From Nostoc sp. 'Peltigera membranacea cyanobiont' 210A (GTDB lineage Bacteria; Cyanobacteriota; Cyanobacteriia; Cyanobacteriales; Nostocaceae): 64,000 nt of DNA. The notes under the pieces were generated by a model that had not been told where the DNA came from, did no database searches, and saw only the letters and a program-made list of their open reading frames with translations. Both the position numbers and the translations under genes were made by a program. Positions 19,617 through 30,092 of the stretch are shown in pieces (position 1 is the first letter of the stretch; every line of letters starts with the position of its first letter). The DNA is taken from positions 62,001 to 126,000 of the forward strand of contig NZ_NOLJ01000004.1 in the NCBI RefSeq assembly GCF_002246015.1, given 5' to 3'.

Positions 19617-22600
19617 TTAATGACTGCTTACTAAACTGAACTCAGTTGTTTTTTCAGGATTGGCTTCTGCACTATCAGCTTCAGAAGGCGGAACTAACTG
19701 CCAGAATTTCGGCAAAAATTCTTGCCAGTTTTGCAGAATTTTCTTCGCCTTTAGTGAACCAGTGCGTTCTGCATGAGTTTGGATTAATTCTTGCAGTTGC
19801 TTTGCACCTACTTCTGTAATTACCCGCTGAATTTTGACAATTTCTGGGTTGACTAACTCACGAAATGAGTCGTCTTCATCCAAGAAGTATGCGAGTCCAC
19901 CAGTCATTCCAGCGGCGACGTTACGTCCTACTTTACCGAGGACGACAATTACACCACCTGTCATGTATTCACAGCAGTGATCCCCAGCACCTTCAATCAC
20001 TGCAATGCCTTTGGAGTTTCTCACAGCAAAGCGTTCTCCTGCTAGTCCGTTGGCAAATAATATGCCGCCAGTAGCACCATAGAGGCACGTATTGCCAACT
20101 ATCACGTTTTGTGATGCGTTATAGGTAGCATCAGTTGGAGGTTTGATGATGATTTCACCACCATGCATCCCTTTTCCTACGTAGTCGTTTGCTTCTCCTT
20201 CCAAGCTCAGAATTATGCCGGGGAGGTTGAAAGCACCAAAGCTTTGTCCAACACTACCTGTGAAGTTGAGATTAATTTGTCCTTCAAAGCCACTGTCACC
20301 GTATTGAGAAGCGATCGCACCCGCTAATCTTGTGCCTACTGTTCTGTCAGTATTGATAATTGGGTAAGTCTTGGTGACAGTAGACTGATCCCTAATAGCA
20401 GCCTGAATCTCAGGATCGGCAAGGAACTTGTCATCCAAAACCACGCCGTTGCTGTGGACTTCTTCATGCACCAACCAGCTACGATTGTCTCTGCTATTTG
20501 GTAGCTGAAGTAAACAGTCGAGATTCAGCGATCGCGTTTTGGTGAGATTTACCTCTGGGCGCAGTTTTAACAAATCTGCACGTCCAATGATTTCTGACAA
20601 AGAACGGTAGCCAAGTCGGGCTAACAAACTCCGCACTTCTTCGGCAATAAAGTAGAAGAAGTTGACAACTTGTTCCGGTATTCCCGTAAACCGCTTGCGG
20701 AGTTCTTCTTTCTGGGAGGCAACACCGACGGGGCAATTATTTGTATGGCAGATCCGCGCCATGATACAGCCTTCAGCAATCATGGCAATGGAGCCGAAAC
20801 CAAATTCTTCACCACCCATCAATGCACCTATTACCACATCCCAACCACTCTTAAGTCCGCCATCTACGCGTAAAATCACGCGATCGCGCAAGCTATTTTC
20901 CATCAAGACGCGATGCACTTCACTTAAACCCAATTCCCAAGGGGAACCAGCGTGTTTAATCGAACTGAGTGGCGATGCACCTGTACCACCATCATGACCA
21001 GAAATCTGGATGATATCAGCGTTTGCCTTGGCTACACCAGCCGCGATCGTGCCAATGCCAACTTCTGAAACTAGCTTCACCGACACCTTTGCTTTCGGGT
21101 TAATTTGGTGCAGATCAAAAATCAGTTGTGCTAGGTCTTCAATAGAATAAATATCGTGGTGCGGTGGTGGCGATATCAGTGTCACGCCTGGTTTGGAGCG
21201 TCTTAACATCGCAATGTATTGGCTCACCTTCGGCCCTGGCAGTTGTCCACCTTCCCCAGGCTTGGCACCTTGGGCAATTTTGATTTCAATTTGTTTGGCG
21301 TTGACTAAATACTCTGGGGTGACACCAAAGCGTCCCGATGCAACTTGCTTAATGGCACTATAAGCTCGATCGCCATTCCGCAACCCTTTTAAATGAGGTA
21401 GGGTTGGCGAGTGACCCAACTCATCTACATCATCTAAAACTGTGTAGCGCACTGGATCTTCGCCACCTTCTCCAGAGTTCGATTTACCACCAATGCGGTT
21501 CATGGCGATCGCTAAAGTTTCATGGGCTTCTCTTGACAAAGCGCCTAAAGACATACCCCCAGTGCAGAAGCGTTTGACTATTTCATATACCGATTCCACT
21601 TCTTCTAGAGGAACCGACGGGCGGTCGCCTTGGAAGTCCAGCAAGTCCCGCAAGGCTGTTACTGGTCTGCCTTGGAGGTGCTTTTTGTAAACTTCGTAGT
21701 GGTCGTAGTTTTTGCCATCTAGAGCCTTATGCAGCGCCTTAACCATTTCGGGGCTATTCATGTGGTACTCGCCGCCAGGACGGTACTGCACAAAACCCAA
21801 GTTTTCTAACTTCTTGGTCGTTACTTCTGGGAAAGCCTTGCTGTGGAAGGAAAGCACTTCATCAGCAAGTTCGGTAACACTCAAACCACCGATGCGGGAA
21901 GTCGTCCCACGGAATCCCAGGTCGATTAAATCTCCACCGATGCCAATAGCTTCAAATATTTGGGCTGCTTGATAGCTGGAAAGCAGAGAAATTCCCATTT
22001 TGGAGAGAATTTTCAGCAAACCTGACTCTACTGCTTTGCGATAGTTTCCTAAAGCTTGTTCTAGCGTGAGGGTGGGAATTTTTTGCACACCCATTAACTT
22101 TTGAGTTTTGGGATCAGACCACCAATCACGCACCGTATCTAAAGCCATGTATGGGCAAACTGCACCAGCACCATAGCCAATCAGACAAGCAAAGTGATGG
22201 GTACTCCAGCATTGAGCAGTATTCACAATCAGGGATGTTTTCATTCGCAACCCCTCACGAATCAGGTGATGATGCACCGCACCCACTGCTAATAGGGGAG
22301 GAATGTAGGTATGTTCTGTGTTGATACTGTCATTGACCCGATCGCTTAATATTAAAATCTTTGCACCTGCGCGAACTGACTCAGCTGCTTGTGCTTGTAA
22401 AGATTGCACTGCGGCTTTCAGTCCTTCTGGACCGCTGGCGATCGCAAATAGGGTTGACAACTCAGCCGTGGCAAATCCTGACAGCTTAATTGCCTCTAAT
22501 TCACTATCAGTTAACACTGGCGATTCGAGTTTTAATCTCCGAGCATATTCTGGCTTAGGTTCTAATAAGTTACCCCGTTCACCCAGTTCAACTTTTAGAG

Positions 22601-24311
22601 ACATTACTAACTTTTCTCGCAGGGGATCGATCGCTGGGTTCGTCACCTGAGCAAAGCGCTGTTTGAAATAGTCATAAAGCAGGTGGGGCTTTTGTGACAG
22701 CACTGCTAAAGGAATATCATCACCCATGCAGAAAGTCGGTTCTGAACCTGCGATCGCCATTGGATGAATCACCATTTCTACATCTTCTGTGGTGTAGCCA
22801 AAGGCAGTTTGACGCTGAAGTAAGGTTTGCTTGTCAATTTTGTCAGTTTGACTATGCCCGTTACCATTCTCAGCAGCCAGATGTCCATTTCCATTCACAT
22901 GTGACGACTGACTACTGACAATTTGTTTAAGTTCTTGACGGTGCTGTTGCAGCCATTCTCCATAAGGGTGCTGTTTGGCGATGCGCCCCTTTATGTCCCA
23001 ATTCTTCAGCACTTCATGATTTTCTAAATCCACAGCAATCATTTGCCCTGGTCCGAGTCTACCTTTCTCGACAATATCGGCTTCTGGAAAGTCCACTACA
23101 CCAGCTTCGGAAGCTACAACAATGTAATCATCTTTGGTGATCACGTAGCGAGCTGGTCTTAAACCATTACGATCTAGAGTTGCACCAACTTTTTTGCCAT
23201 CGCTGAATACTAAAAGTGCTGGCCCGTCCCAAGCTTCTTGCAAACCACTGTAATATTCGTAGAAATCAACAATTTCTGGATATTCACGTAAAGAAGGCTG
23301 ATTTTGGTAAGCTTCTGGAACCATAATCATTAAAGCTTCCAAGGGGGTGCGTCCAGAGCAAACCAGCAATTCCACTACGTTGTCTAAAGTAGCTGAGTCG
23401 CTGTTATCAATATGAACTAATGGCTTGAGTTCCTTGATGCGATCGCCCCACACAGGATGATTCAGGCTAGCTTCTCGTGCCATCATCCAGTTGATGTTAC
23501 CCAATAAGGTATTGATTTCGCCGTTGTGACCCAAAAGCCTCATCGGTTGCGCTAGGGGCCACTTGGGCATGGTATTGGTACTAAAGCGGCGATGATAAAC
23601 AGCAAAGGCGCTTTTGTAAGCTGGATTTTTTAAATCGTCATAAAAGCTGCCCAAGACAGCAGAACGCACCATGCCTTTGTAGACAATTGTGCGACTTGAC
23701 AACGAGCAGATATAAAATTCTTCTGAGATGTTAGTTGCAGCTTTACTAATTCGGCGGCGGGTAATATACAACTGCCGTTCTAATTCATCACCGCTTTTGT
23801 CAACAGAAGCTAACAAAACTTGTTCAATCTGGGGCTGATTTTCTCTTGCTTGTACCCCCAGCAAATCAGATTGCACTGGCACTACTCGCCAACCCAATAC
23901 AATTAATTTCTCTTGGGCAGCTACTTGCTCGACAGTCACCCTCGCTTGTTGTGCAGCTTGCTGGTCTTGTGGTAGAAATATCATCCCCACAGCTATGCGA
24001 TCGCTAGATGGAAATTCCTTCCCCCTTTGGGCAAAGTCTTGTTGGAACAACTCCCAAGGGATTGCTGTCAATACTCCAGCACCATCACCAGAGTCGCGAT
24101 CTGCGCTACAACCTCCTCGGTGTTCTAAGCAGGTTAAAGCAGCTAAGGCTTTTTCGACAATTTCATGGCTGGTATGATTTTGGCGATGAGCAATAAAACC
24201 TACACCACAGGCATCTCGTTCCTCTACTAACCACTTTTGCCCCTGATAGGTATCTCTTGAATTAATATCCGCTGTGATTTTTTGGTCTTGATTCATCGGT
24301 TTATTATTCAT
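19617..24311 (-). CDS. glsF: Ferredoxin-dependent glutamate synthase (Fd-GOGAT)
   Basis: From the ATG at 24311 the protein has 1564 residues; the longer frame to 24401 adds an unlikely leader. A propeptide of about 34 residues is removed to expose Cys35 ([12 protein letters not shown]), the glutaminase nucleophile. The class II amidotransferase domain, a central domain, the FMN/synthase domain ([31 protein letters not shown]) and the C-terminal beta-helix (GGEIIIKPP) follow in order. The 3Fe-4S ligands form CX5CX4C in [15 protein letters not shown]. It makes glutamate from glutamine and 2-oxoglutarate. No gltD lies beside it, which favours ferredoxin over NAD(P)H as donor (inference). Confidence 0.93.
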   Translation of the reverse strand: MNNKPMNQDQKITADINSRDTYQGQKWLVEERDACGVGFIAHRQNHTSHEIVEKALAALTCLEHRGGCSADRDSGDGAGVLTAIPWELFQQDFAQRGKEFPSSDRIAVGMIFLPQDQQAAQQARVTVEQVAAQEKLIVLGWRVVPVQSDLLGVQARENQPQIEQVLLASVDKSGDELERQLYITRRRISKAATNISEEFYICSLSSRTIVYKGMVRSAVLGSFYDDLKNPAYKSAFAVYHRRFSTNTMPKWPLAQPMRLLGHNGEINTLLGNINWMMAREASLNHPVWGDRIKELKPLVHIDNSDSATLDNVVELLVCSGRTPLEALMIMVPEAYQNQPSLREYPEIVDFYEYYSGLQEAWDGPALLVFSDGKKVGATLDRNGLRPARYVITKDDYIVVASEAGVVDFPEADIVEKGRLGPGQMIAVDLENHEVLKNWDIKGRIAKQHPYGEWLQQHRQELKQIVSSQSSHVNGNGHLAAENGNGHSQTDKIDKQTLLQRQTAFGYTTEDVEMVIHPMAIAGSEPTFCMGDDIPLAVLSQKPHLLYDYFKQRFAQVTNPAIDPLREKLVMSLKVELGERGNLLEPKPEYARRLKLESPVLTDSELEAIKLSGFATAELSTLFAIASGPEGLKAAVQSLQAQAAESVRAGAKILILSDRVNDSINTEHTYIPPLLAVGAVHHHLIREGLRMKTSLIVNTAQCWSTHHFACLIGYGAGAVCPYMALDTVRDWWSDPKTQKLMGVQKIPTLTLEQALGNYRKAVESGLLKILSKMGISLLSSYQAAQIFEAIGIGGDLIDLGFRGTTSRIGGLSVTELADEVLSFHSKAFPEVTTKKLENLGFVQYRPGGEYHMNSPEMVKALHKALDGKNYDHYEVYKKHLQGRPVTALRDLLDFQGDRPSVPLEEVESVYEIVKRFCTGGMSLGALSREAHETLAIAMNRIGGKSNSGEGGEDPVRYTVLDDVDELGHSPTLPHLKGLRNGDRAYSAIKQVASGRFGVTPEYLVNAKQIEIKIAQGAKPGEGGQLPGPKVSQYIAMLRRSKPGVTLISPPPHHDIYSIEDLAQLIFDLHQINPKAKVSVKLVSEVGIGTIAAGVAKANADIIQISGHDGGTGASPLSSIKHAGSPWELGLSEVHRVLMENSLRDRVILRVDGGLKSGWDVVIGALMGGEEFGFGSIAMIAEGCIMARICHTNNCPVGVASQKEELRKRFTGIPEQVVNFFYFIAEEVRSLLARLGYRSLSEIIGRADLLKLRPEVNLTKTRSLNLDCLLQLPNSRDNRSWLVHEEVHSNGVVLDDKFLADPEIQAAIRDQSTVTKTYPIINTDRTVGTRLAGAIASQYGDSGFEGQINLNFTGSVGQSFGAFNLPGIILSLEGEANDYVGKGMHGGEIIIKPPTDATYNASQNVIVGNTCLYGATGGILFANGLAGERFAVRNSKGIAVIEGAGDHCCEYMTGGVIVVLGKVGRNVAAGMTGGLAYFLDEDDSFRELVNPEIVKIQRVITEVGAKQLQELIQTHAERTGSLKAKKILQNWQEFLPKFWQLVPPSEADSAEANPEKTTEFSLVSSH

Positions 24312-25092
24312 ACCCTGTTCCTGAAGTATTGAGTTACCAATTTTGCCACGACATTGTGGGAAAAAATTTCTAAATTCAGCGATGGAAAAATATATAAGCA
24401 CCGAAATTTAGGGAAAAAAAATTTTAACTTCGGTTTTACTTTCTTAGTTCACCCGTGTTAAAATGATTGCGTGTTTTTATGTGTTTATGCGGTGTTAGAC
24501 AAGTTACCTCCGCCAAGACATTATTTTTGTCCTGACAGTTTCTTTTTTATATTTTGAAGTTAAGTATTTTCTCAATCCCTTTTTTCCAGATGCACACTAG
24601 CTACTCATAGAGCCTATTTTTTGGCTCACCTGAAACAAACAAAACTAAAACTAAACGCTGTACTATGTTCTAAAGCCAAAGTCGTCCCGATCCACCAATA
24701 AAATCAGCGTATTACAATATATACCCATTTGACAATTCCCAAATATTGTTGTTGTCTAGAATTTTGCCGCTTACCACTTGCCGCATGTATTACTATTAAC
24801 TAGACATTACTTAAGTAATAACAGTAGCAACGTTCAGTTAGGATTAAATATCTTAATCCAATTTTGATAACCAAAACTACCGTATATAGTGTGGTTAGAA
24901 TTAGTGAGAGTTAAAAAGCTTGATTGCAGTGGCTTTAGCGTCTAAATAAATTAATGTGTGCCTAAAAGAGATAAGTAGCCAATATATAGATTACCATATT
25001 TATTCAAAAATAAAGTCATGTTTCCTTTATATTTCCAAATAATTGGTTAGTTTAAACCTTGGGTAATAGTTTTCCAAAGTACCTAATAAATT
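24312..25092. other. Divergent promoter region, glsF and glycosidase-like gene
   Basis: About 780 AT-rich bases separate two divergent genes. AGGAACAGG just before the 24311 ATG (minus strand) may be the glsF ribosome-binding site. I searched by eye for the NtcA consensus GTA-N8-TAC expected for a nitrogen gene and found no convincing copy. No gene or repeat is visible. Confidence 0.5.
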
Positions 25093-27171
25093 ATGGTAAA
25101 AATGCCGAATTGTTGCCAATCAGAGATTAGCGATGGCTCTGCAAACGCCAAGGGCGATCGCAGATTTTTCCGGGCTACTGTGTCACCAATACTTTTAACA
25201 GTGCTGTGCTTAACGACTACTTGTGCTACCAACGCCCAAGAGTCCCCGAAAACCACCAAATTTATACCCAGGTTAATCTCACAGTCACCTGCACCTCCTT
25301 TAACAGGTGTAGCATCCTCTGGGAATCAAATTTCCCTCAATGGTCGTACTTTACCAGGAACTTGGTTACAGCGACCTGGAAAATCTGGACAGGTGACAAC
25401 CAATATTAGTGATGGGGCATTTAGGCAATTAATTGGAGTAAATTTCTTAAACAGTAGTAATTCAGCGAAGCAACCAATACAGTGGTTTTCGTCGGTGACA
25501 AAGCCACTGGTATTAGCCACCAGCCTACTAGGAGCATATCGTTATCTGGATATCACTAATTTTGCTCAAACATCTGGCTGGCAAATTCAAGCTAATGGCA
25601 ACACTTTGGTGATTGCTACCCCAAAAACACAAATCACAAATATTGTTCAGAGTCAGGAACCTCCAGAAGCGAGTACCCCTTTGCAACAGTCTCGGATTCT
25701 TGTCGATTTAGATCGTCCCACTCCCTGGCAAGTTGCACAAGGGTCAGCGATCGCAAAACCGCAAACTCCATCTTCCGATCCAGATACGCCAACCCCAAAA
25801 TCTACCACACCGCCAAATCGAGAGTGGACAATTACTCTTGATGGAATCGCCAATCCCGTTTTGATAGAACGCTATACTCCCCAGCCACCAGCAGCACCGA
25901 CAGCACCACCAACATTGTTGCCAAACTTGCTCAAACAATTATTACCAGTTACACCAACACAACCAATACCAGCAGCACCAGCCCCAATCCCTGAACCACT
26001 GATTCAACAAGTAGAGGTGGTGAAAAACCAAACCATTATTAGTCTGAGCGTTCCCTTTGGTTTATCACCTCAAGTTAGTACTGTAGATAACCCCAATCGC
26101 CTGATTATCGATATTCGACCCGATCCCCTAAAAGAACGAGATATTACTTGGGCCCCCGGATTACTCTGGCGACAGCATTATGTCAACTTAGGCACACAAC
26201 GCTTTCCTGTGGTCTGGTTAGAAGTTAATCCTCATAAATTTGGGCTAACCTTGAAACCTATGTGGGCTAGTCCTGATGGACTTGCGGGTACTGCTCCCTT
26301 AATTCAAACAGCACAACGTTACTTAGCAGTAGCTGGAATTAATGGTGGTTATTTTAACCGTAATAATAAATTGCCATTGGGTGCGATTCGTCGGGATAAT
26401 CAGTGGTTATCAGGCCCCATTCTTAACCGAGGTGCGATCGCTTGGAATGATTCAGGCCAATTTTACTTTGGTCGTCTCACCTTAGAAGAAACTTTAATCG
26501 CAGCAAATGAGCAGCGCTTACCAATTCTGTTTCTCAACAGTGGTTACGTCCAGAGTGGCATTGCTCGTTACACCTCAGCTTGGGGATCAACTTATATACC
26601 CCTAACAGATAACGAAATTATCTTAGTGGTACAGAAAAACCAAATTACTCAACAGTTACCAGGCGGCAAAGTTGGTGCGACAGCGGTTCCCATTCCCCAG
26701 GATGGCTACCTGCTAACTTTACGCGCTAACGCTACTAGTGCTGCCTCCCAGCTACCTATTGGAAGCGCAGTAAGCATTTCCAGCGCCACTACTCCCGCTG
26801 ATTTTAGTCGTTATCCCCACATTATCGGGGCTGGACCGCTACTAATCCAAAATCGTCAAGTTGTCCTTGATGCCAAAAGCGAAAAATTCAGTAATGCCTT
26901 TATTGCCGAAAAAGCTATTCGTAGCGGTATTTGCACAACAGCAACAGGCACACTAATGATTACTGCCACCCATAATCGTGTCGGCGGTTATGGGCCTAAT
27001 TTGGCAGAACATGCTCAATTGATGCAACAGATGGGCTGTGTGGATGCTTTAAATTTGGACGGTGGTAGTTCTACCAGCCTTTATTTAGGAGGGCAACTAC
27101 TCGATCGATCGCCCAGTACCGCTGCTCGTGTTCACAACGGAATTGGTATTTTCCTGCAACCACGAAAATGA
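25093..27171 (+). CDS. Exported phosphodiester glycosidase-family protein
   Basis: 692 residues. A signal-type segment near residues 30-48 (VSPILLTVLCLTTTCATNAQ) sits behind an unusually long charged leader. The middle is Pro/Thr/Gln-rich. Near residues 312-345 an AMIN-like strand pattern (VSTVDNPNRLIIDIRPD) suggests envelope or peptidoglycan binding. The C-terminal 300 residues match the NAGPA/DUF2233 phosphodiester glycosidase domain: AVAGINGGYFN, GAIRRDNQWLSGPI, GAGPLL and the ending DALNLDGGSSTSLYLGG. The leader includes a repeat-derived peptide (see 25130-25161). The substrate is unknown. Confidence 0.82.
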   Translation: MVKMPNCCQSEISDGSANAKGDRRFFRATVSPILLTVLCLTTTCATNAQESPKTTKFIPRLISQSPAPPLTGVASSGNQISLNGRTLPGTWLQRPGKSGQVTTNISDGAFRQLIGVNFLNSSNSAKQPIQWFSSVTKPLVLATSLLGAYRYLDITNFAQTSGWQIQANGNTLVIATPKTQITNIVQSQEPPEASTPLQQSRILVDLDRPTPWQVAQGSAIAKPQTPSSDPDTPTPKSTTPPNREWTITLDGIANPVLIERYTPQPPAAPTAPPTLLPNLLKQLLPVTPTQPIPAAPAPIPEPLIQQVEVVKNQTIISLSVPFGLSPQVSTVDNPNRLIIDIRPDPLKERDITWAPGLLWRQHYVNLGTQRFPVVWLEVNPHKFGLTLKPMWASPDGLAGTAPLIQTAQRYLAVAGINGGYFNRNNKLPLGAIRRDNQWLSGPILNRGAIAWNDSGQFYFGRLTLEETLIAANEQRLPILFLNSGYVQSGIARYTSAWGSTYIPLTDNEIILVVQKNQITQQLPGGKVGATAVPIPQDGYLLTLRANATSAASQLPIGSAVSISSATTPADFSRYPHIIGAGPLLIQNRQVVLDAKSEKFSNAFIAEKAIRSGICTTATGTLMITATHNRVGGYGPNLAEHAQLMQQMGCVDALNLDGGSSTSLYLGGQLLDRSPSTAARVHNGIGIFLQPRK
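25130..25161 (+). repeat. Dispersed repeat inside the glycosidase-like gene (copy A)
   Basis: A 32-bp stretch beginning gcgatggctctgcaaacgcc and ending gggcgatcgc matches 56428-56459 at 26 of 32 positions. In both genes it is read in the same frame and gives SDGSANA followed by x-G-(D/E)-R. It falls in the leader before the signal-type segment, where an insertion would be tolerated. Confidence 0.6.
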
Positions 27172-27418
27172 GGTAATAGGGAATAGAGAAAAACTCAATT
27201 ACCAATCCCAAATCCCCAGTCACTTTTTAAAGTTTAGAACAAGCTGTCATTTTGCTTGATGAAGACTTGGTGTAGACATCAGAATTTTAGTAGTGATGGT
27301 TTACACCATAAGGTTTGATTTTGCTATGTTTATCAAAGTGCGACAAAATTGCTGATTTTCAAGGTTGCAAGATAGCGCCAGATTTTTTATCAATAATTAA
27401 GAGTACCAACGGTTTGTT

Positions 27419-27859
27419 ATGTCTTCAAATGAGGTAACTATGGCTCGATATCAAGAAACTACACAGACTGAAACTCTACACCTCCCTCCAATCATAACTT
27501 CGAGGGGCGTTGCTGCAACTGAATTACGTCCTTGGGGTGCTTTTACAGTTTTAGAAGAAGGGCGCGGATACAAAATTAAGCGCATCGAAGTTAAGCCTGG
27601 ACACCGCCTCAGTCTACAAATGCACCATCACCGCAGTGAACATTGGATTGTCGTCTCTGGTACAGCTAGAGTAGTTTGTGGTGAGAAAGAAGTACTACTG
27701 AGCAATAATGAGTCAACATACGTACCCCAATGTACATCTCATCGTTTAGAGAATCCTGGCGTCATCCCCTTGGTGTTGATCGAAGTCCAAAATGGCGAAT
27801 ACTTGGGAGAAGATGATATCATTCGCTACCAAGATGACTATGCCCGTACCAAAGATTAA
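27419..27859 (+). CDS. Cupin protein, mannose-6-phosphate isomerase type II-like
   Basis: 146 residues. The conserved part starts at LRPWGAFTVLEEGRGYKIKRIEVKPGHRLSLQMHHHRSEHWIVVSGTA. It carries the cupin metal-binding pattern (Q-M-H-H-H...E-H-W) and a second motif (VPQCTSHRLENPG). This is the isomerase domain found at the C-terminus of bifunctional ManC/AlgA enzymes, here free-standing. It would interconvert fructose-6-P and mannose-6-P, feeding GDP-mannose, or be a related sugar cupin. ATG at 27440 (codon 8) is an alternative start. No partner gene is nearby. Confidence 0.85.
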   Translation: MSSNEVTMARYQETTQTETLHLPPIITSRGVAATELRPWGAFTVLEEGRGYKIKRIEVKPGHRLSLQMHHHRSEHWIVVSGTARVVCGEKEVLLSNNESTYVPQCTSHRLENPGVIPLVLIEVQNGEYLGEDDIIRYQDDYARTKD

Positions 27860-28109
27860 AACCAAAAGAAAGCTATTAAAGCTCTAATCCCAAAGCTGAA
27901 TACATTTTTGTGTAAACCATCTTTGTAAACGAACTACTACACCCCAGAAGTCCCTACCTAGTCAAGGTGGGGACTGAATCATGTTAGTGTTATTAATGTA
28001 GTAATAGCGATCGCGCTCATGCCTTTGGTGATTTGGAATTTTGCACAAGCAAGGGTCAACCTATCTGTAAAATGGAAGATGGGGTATTCAATTGCAAAAA
28101 ACGAGTTCC

Positions 28110-28436
28110 ATGATTCATCTGAGTCAAGCAGCCGTAAGTGAGATTGGGCGAATAAAGTCCAAGCAGCCAAATGTCTTGTTTCGATTGGCAGTAAAACCAG
28201 GTGGTTGTTCCGGGTTCTTTTATGATATGTCCTTCGATGAAGCAATAAAAGTAGACGACCAGGTTTTCGACTTGGATGAGATTCAAGTGGTCATAGATGC
28301 CGCAAGCTTAAATTACCTCAACGGTTTGAGAGTTGATTATTCAGAAGACTTAATGGGTGGTGGTTTTCGCTTCCACAATCCCCAAGCGATCGCTACCTGT
28401 GGCTGTGGCAATTCCTTCTCCTTGAGTCCTGAGTGA
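28110..28436 (+). CDS. A-type Fe-S cluster carrier (IscA/SufA/HesB family)
   Basis: I use the ATG at 28110 (MIHLSQAAVSEIGRIK), giving 108 residues, rather than a TTG at 28092. The three conserved cysteines are present: one in KPGGCSGFFYDM and two in the C-terminal CGCGNSFS. The fold markers (LDYSEDLMGGGFRFHNP type) are intact. These proteins bind and pass on 2Fe-2S or 4Fe-4S clusters. It lies 129 bp upstream of rpsL in the same direction. The paralogue group (IscA, SufA or ErpA type) cannot be settled by eye. Confidence 0.9.
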   Translation: MIHLSQAAVSEIGRIKSKQPNVLFRLAVKPGGCSGFFYDMSFDEAIKVDDQVFDLDEIQVVIDAASLNYLNGLRVDYSEDLMGGGFRFHNPQAIATCGCGNSFSLSPE

Positions 28437-28565
28437 TTGAGCATTAGTCAAAAAACAGATGTTCAATCATTAAGGAAAAATAACAATTGACATAAAGCCA
28501 TAAAAAAAGATATAATCAGGATTTGTTAAAACTTAGACCATAAGCAGCTTTACGCGCTGTAACTC

Positions 28566-28949
28566 ATGCCAACAATACAGCAGCTAATACGAAATGAGCG
28601 CGAACAAGCGCGTCAGAAAACCAAGTCCCCTGCTCTGAAACAATGTCCCCAACGTCGGGGAGTTTGTACCAGAGTATACACGACCACACCAAAAAAGCCT
28701 AACTCAGCCCTACGTAAAGTAGCAAGAGTCAGACTTACCTCTGGATTTGAAGTCACAGCTTACATTCCAGGCATTGGTCACAACTTACAAGAACACTCAG
28801 TTGTGATGATTCGTGGCGGTCGGGTTAAGGATCTACCAGGCGTGAGATACCACATTATCCGTGGCACCCTAGATACAGCCGGAGTCAAAGACCGTAAGCA
28901 AGGCCGTTCCAAGTATGGAACCAAGCGTCCTAAAGAAGCGAAAAAATAG
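28566..28949 (+). CDS. rpsL: 30S ribosomal protein S12
   Basis: 127 residues, standard length. [17 protein letters not shown] opens the protein. The decoding-centre segment [18 protein letters not shown] contains K43 (E. coli numbering), and [28 protein letters not shown] contains the second streptomycin-contact loop. Both loops have the sensitive-type residues. First gene of the str operon. A TATAAT-like box lies about 58 bp upstream (28508-28514). Confidence 0.98.
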   Translation: MPTIQQLIRNEREQARQKTKSPALKQCPQRRGVCTRVYTTTPKKPNSALRKVARVRLTSGFEVTAYIPGIGHNLQEHSVVMIRGGRVKDLPGVRYHIIRGTLDTAGVKDRKQGRSKYGTKRPKEAKK

Positions 28950-29485
28950 GATTAGGCGATTAATCGCATCCAACACGATTAATCGTCTACCTTAAAAACG
29001 TTGAAGGGCAAAAGAAGAGCGGCATCTTTGTTCTAACAGTAGTTATGAAGGCTGCTAAAGTCTGTTTCAAAAAATCAAGCAAGCTACATCTACACTAAGC
29101 GAGCAAGTGTAGAAGTTCTGAGGAGAAGACTGTAACTGACAGCGAATTTCTCATCTGAACATTAAAGTTTATAATCTTGTCGCATTTAGTATTTAGTTGC
29201 AGGTAGCAAGTCAAACAAACAATTTTAGATTTGCGATTTTGGATTAGTCGAACCCACAAGGGAATTAGGCTTACAGGCTTTTGAATTGTTCAGATCCTTG
29301 CGATCGGAATATATACCAAAAACTTTTAATCAAAAATCAAAAATCAAAAATTGGCAGTAAATAAGTCACCCTTGCTGCAACGGTCGAAAAAATTGAGGAA
29401 GTCTGAGGGTTGGATTCTACCGTTTTTAGTTTCCGGTGTCTGATAGCATATAATTTCGTTGCCAATTCCGAATTAAAGGTGAAGT
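28950..29485. repeat. Long rpsL-rpsG spacer rich in dispersed repeats
   Basis: This 536-bp gap within the str operon carries no gene. It starts with two gattaatcg elements (28957-28991), one a gcgattaatcgc palindrome like that at 34896-34915. Later it has aattttagatttgcgattttggatt (29222-29246) opposite a tcaaaaa heptamer array (29329-29352). A promoter for rpsG may lie in the last 100 bp. AAAGGTG before the rpsG ATG is its ribosome-binding site. Confidence 0.6.
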
Positions 29486-29956
29486 ATGTCTCGTCGTGGT
29501 GTTATTCAAAGGCGCCCAGTTCCGTCTGACTCCGTATATAACAGTCGCCTTGTGAGCATGATTATCAGACGGATCATGCGTCATGGCAAAAAATCACTTG
29601 CCGCACGCATTGTTTATGATGCATTAAAAACTATTGAAGAACGCACTGGTGCTGGTGCCTTAGAAACCTTTGAAAGAGCAGTGCGAAATGCCACGCCTTT
29701 AGTAGAAGTAAAGGCTCGGCGAGTTGGTGGAGCAACCTACCAAGTACCAATGGAAGTGCGTACAGAACGGGGCACTACTTTAGCACTGCGTTGGTTAGTG
29801 CAATATTCTCGGTCTAGACCAGGCCGGACAATGGCCAGCAAACTGGCAAATGAGTTAATGGATGCTGCCAACGAAACTGGCAATGCCATTCGCAAACGCG
29901 AAGAAACGCACCGGATGGCGGAAGCTAACAAAGCATTCGCACACTATCGTTACTAA
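29486..29956 (+). CDS. rpsG: 30S ribosomal protein S7
   Basis: 156 residues, standard length. [65 protein letters not shown] and the C-terminal [21 protein letters not shown] are diagnostic. It nucleates the 30S head and contacts E-site tRNA. Second gene of the str operon, with fusA 136 bp downstream. Confidence 0.98.
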   Translation: MSRRGVIQRRPVPSDSVYNSRLVSMIIRRIMRHGKKSLAARIVYDALKTIEERTGAGALETFERAVRNATPLVEVKARRVGGATYQVPMEVRTERGTTLALRWLVQYSRSRPGRTMASKLANELMDAANETGNAIRKREETHRMAEANKAFAHYRY

Positions 29957-30092
29957 GTAAAAAAGCGATATATCGCCTTGCCGAAGCGGTCTATCGTGGA
30001 TTTACAAAAAAGACGGTTTTCCGTAAAAGTATAGAATCTTAACAAAGAGTAATATACAAGATATCATGAGGCAAAAACTATAGGAGGTAGCT

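Noticed and set aside
24312..25092. NtcA site upstream of glsF
   Set aside because: No GTA-N8-TAC match seen by eye. A weight-matrix scan would be needed.
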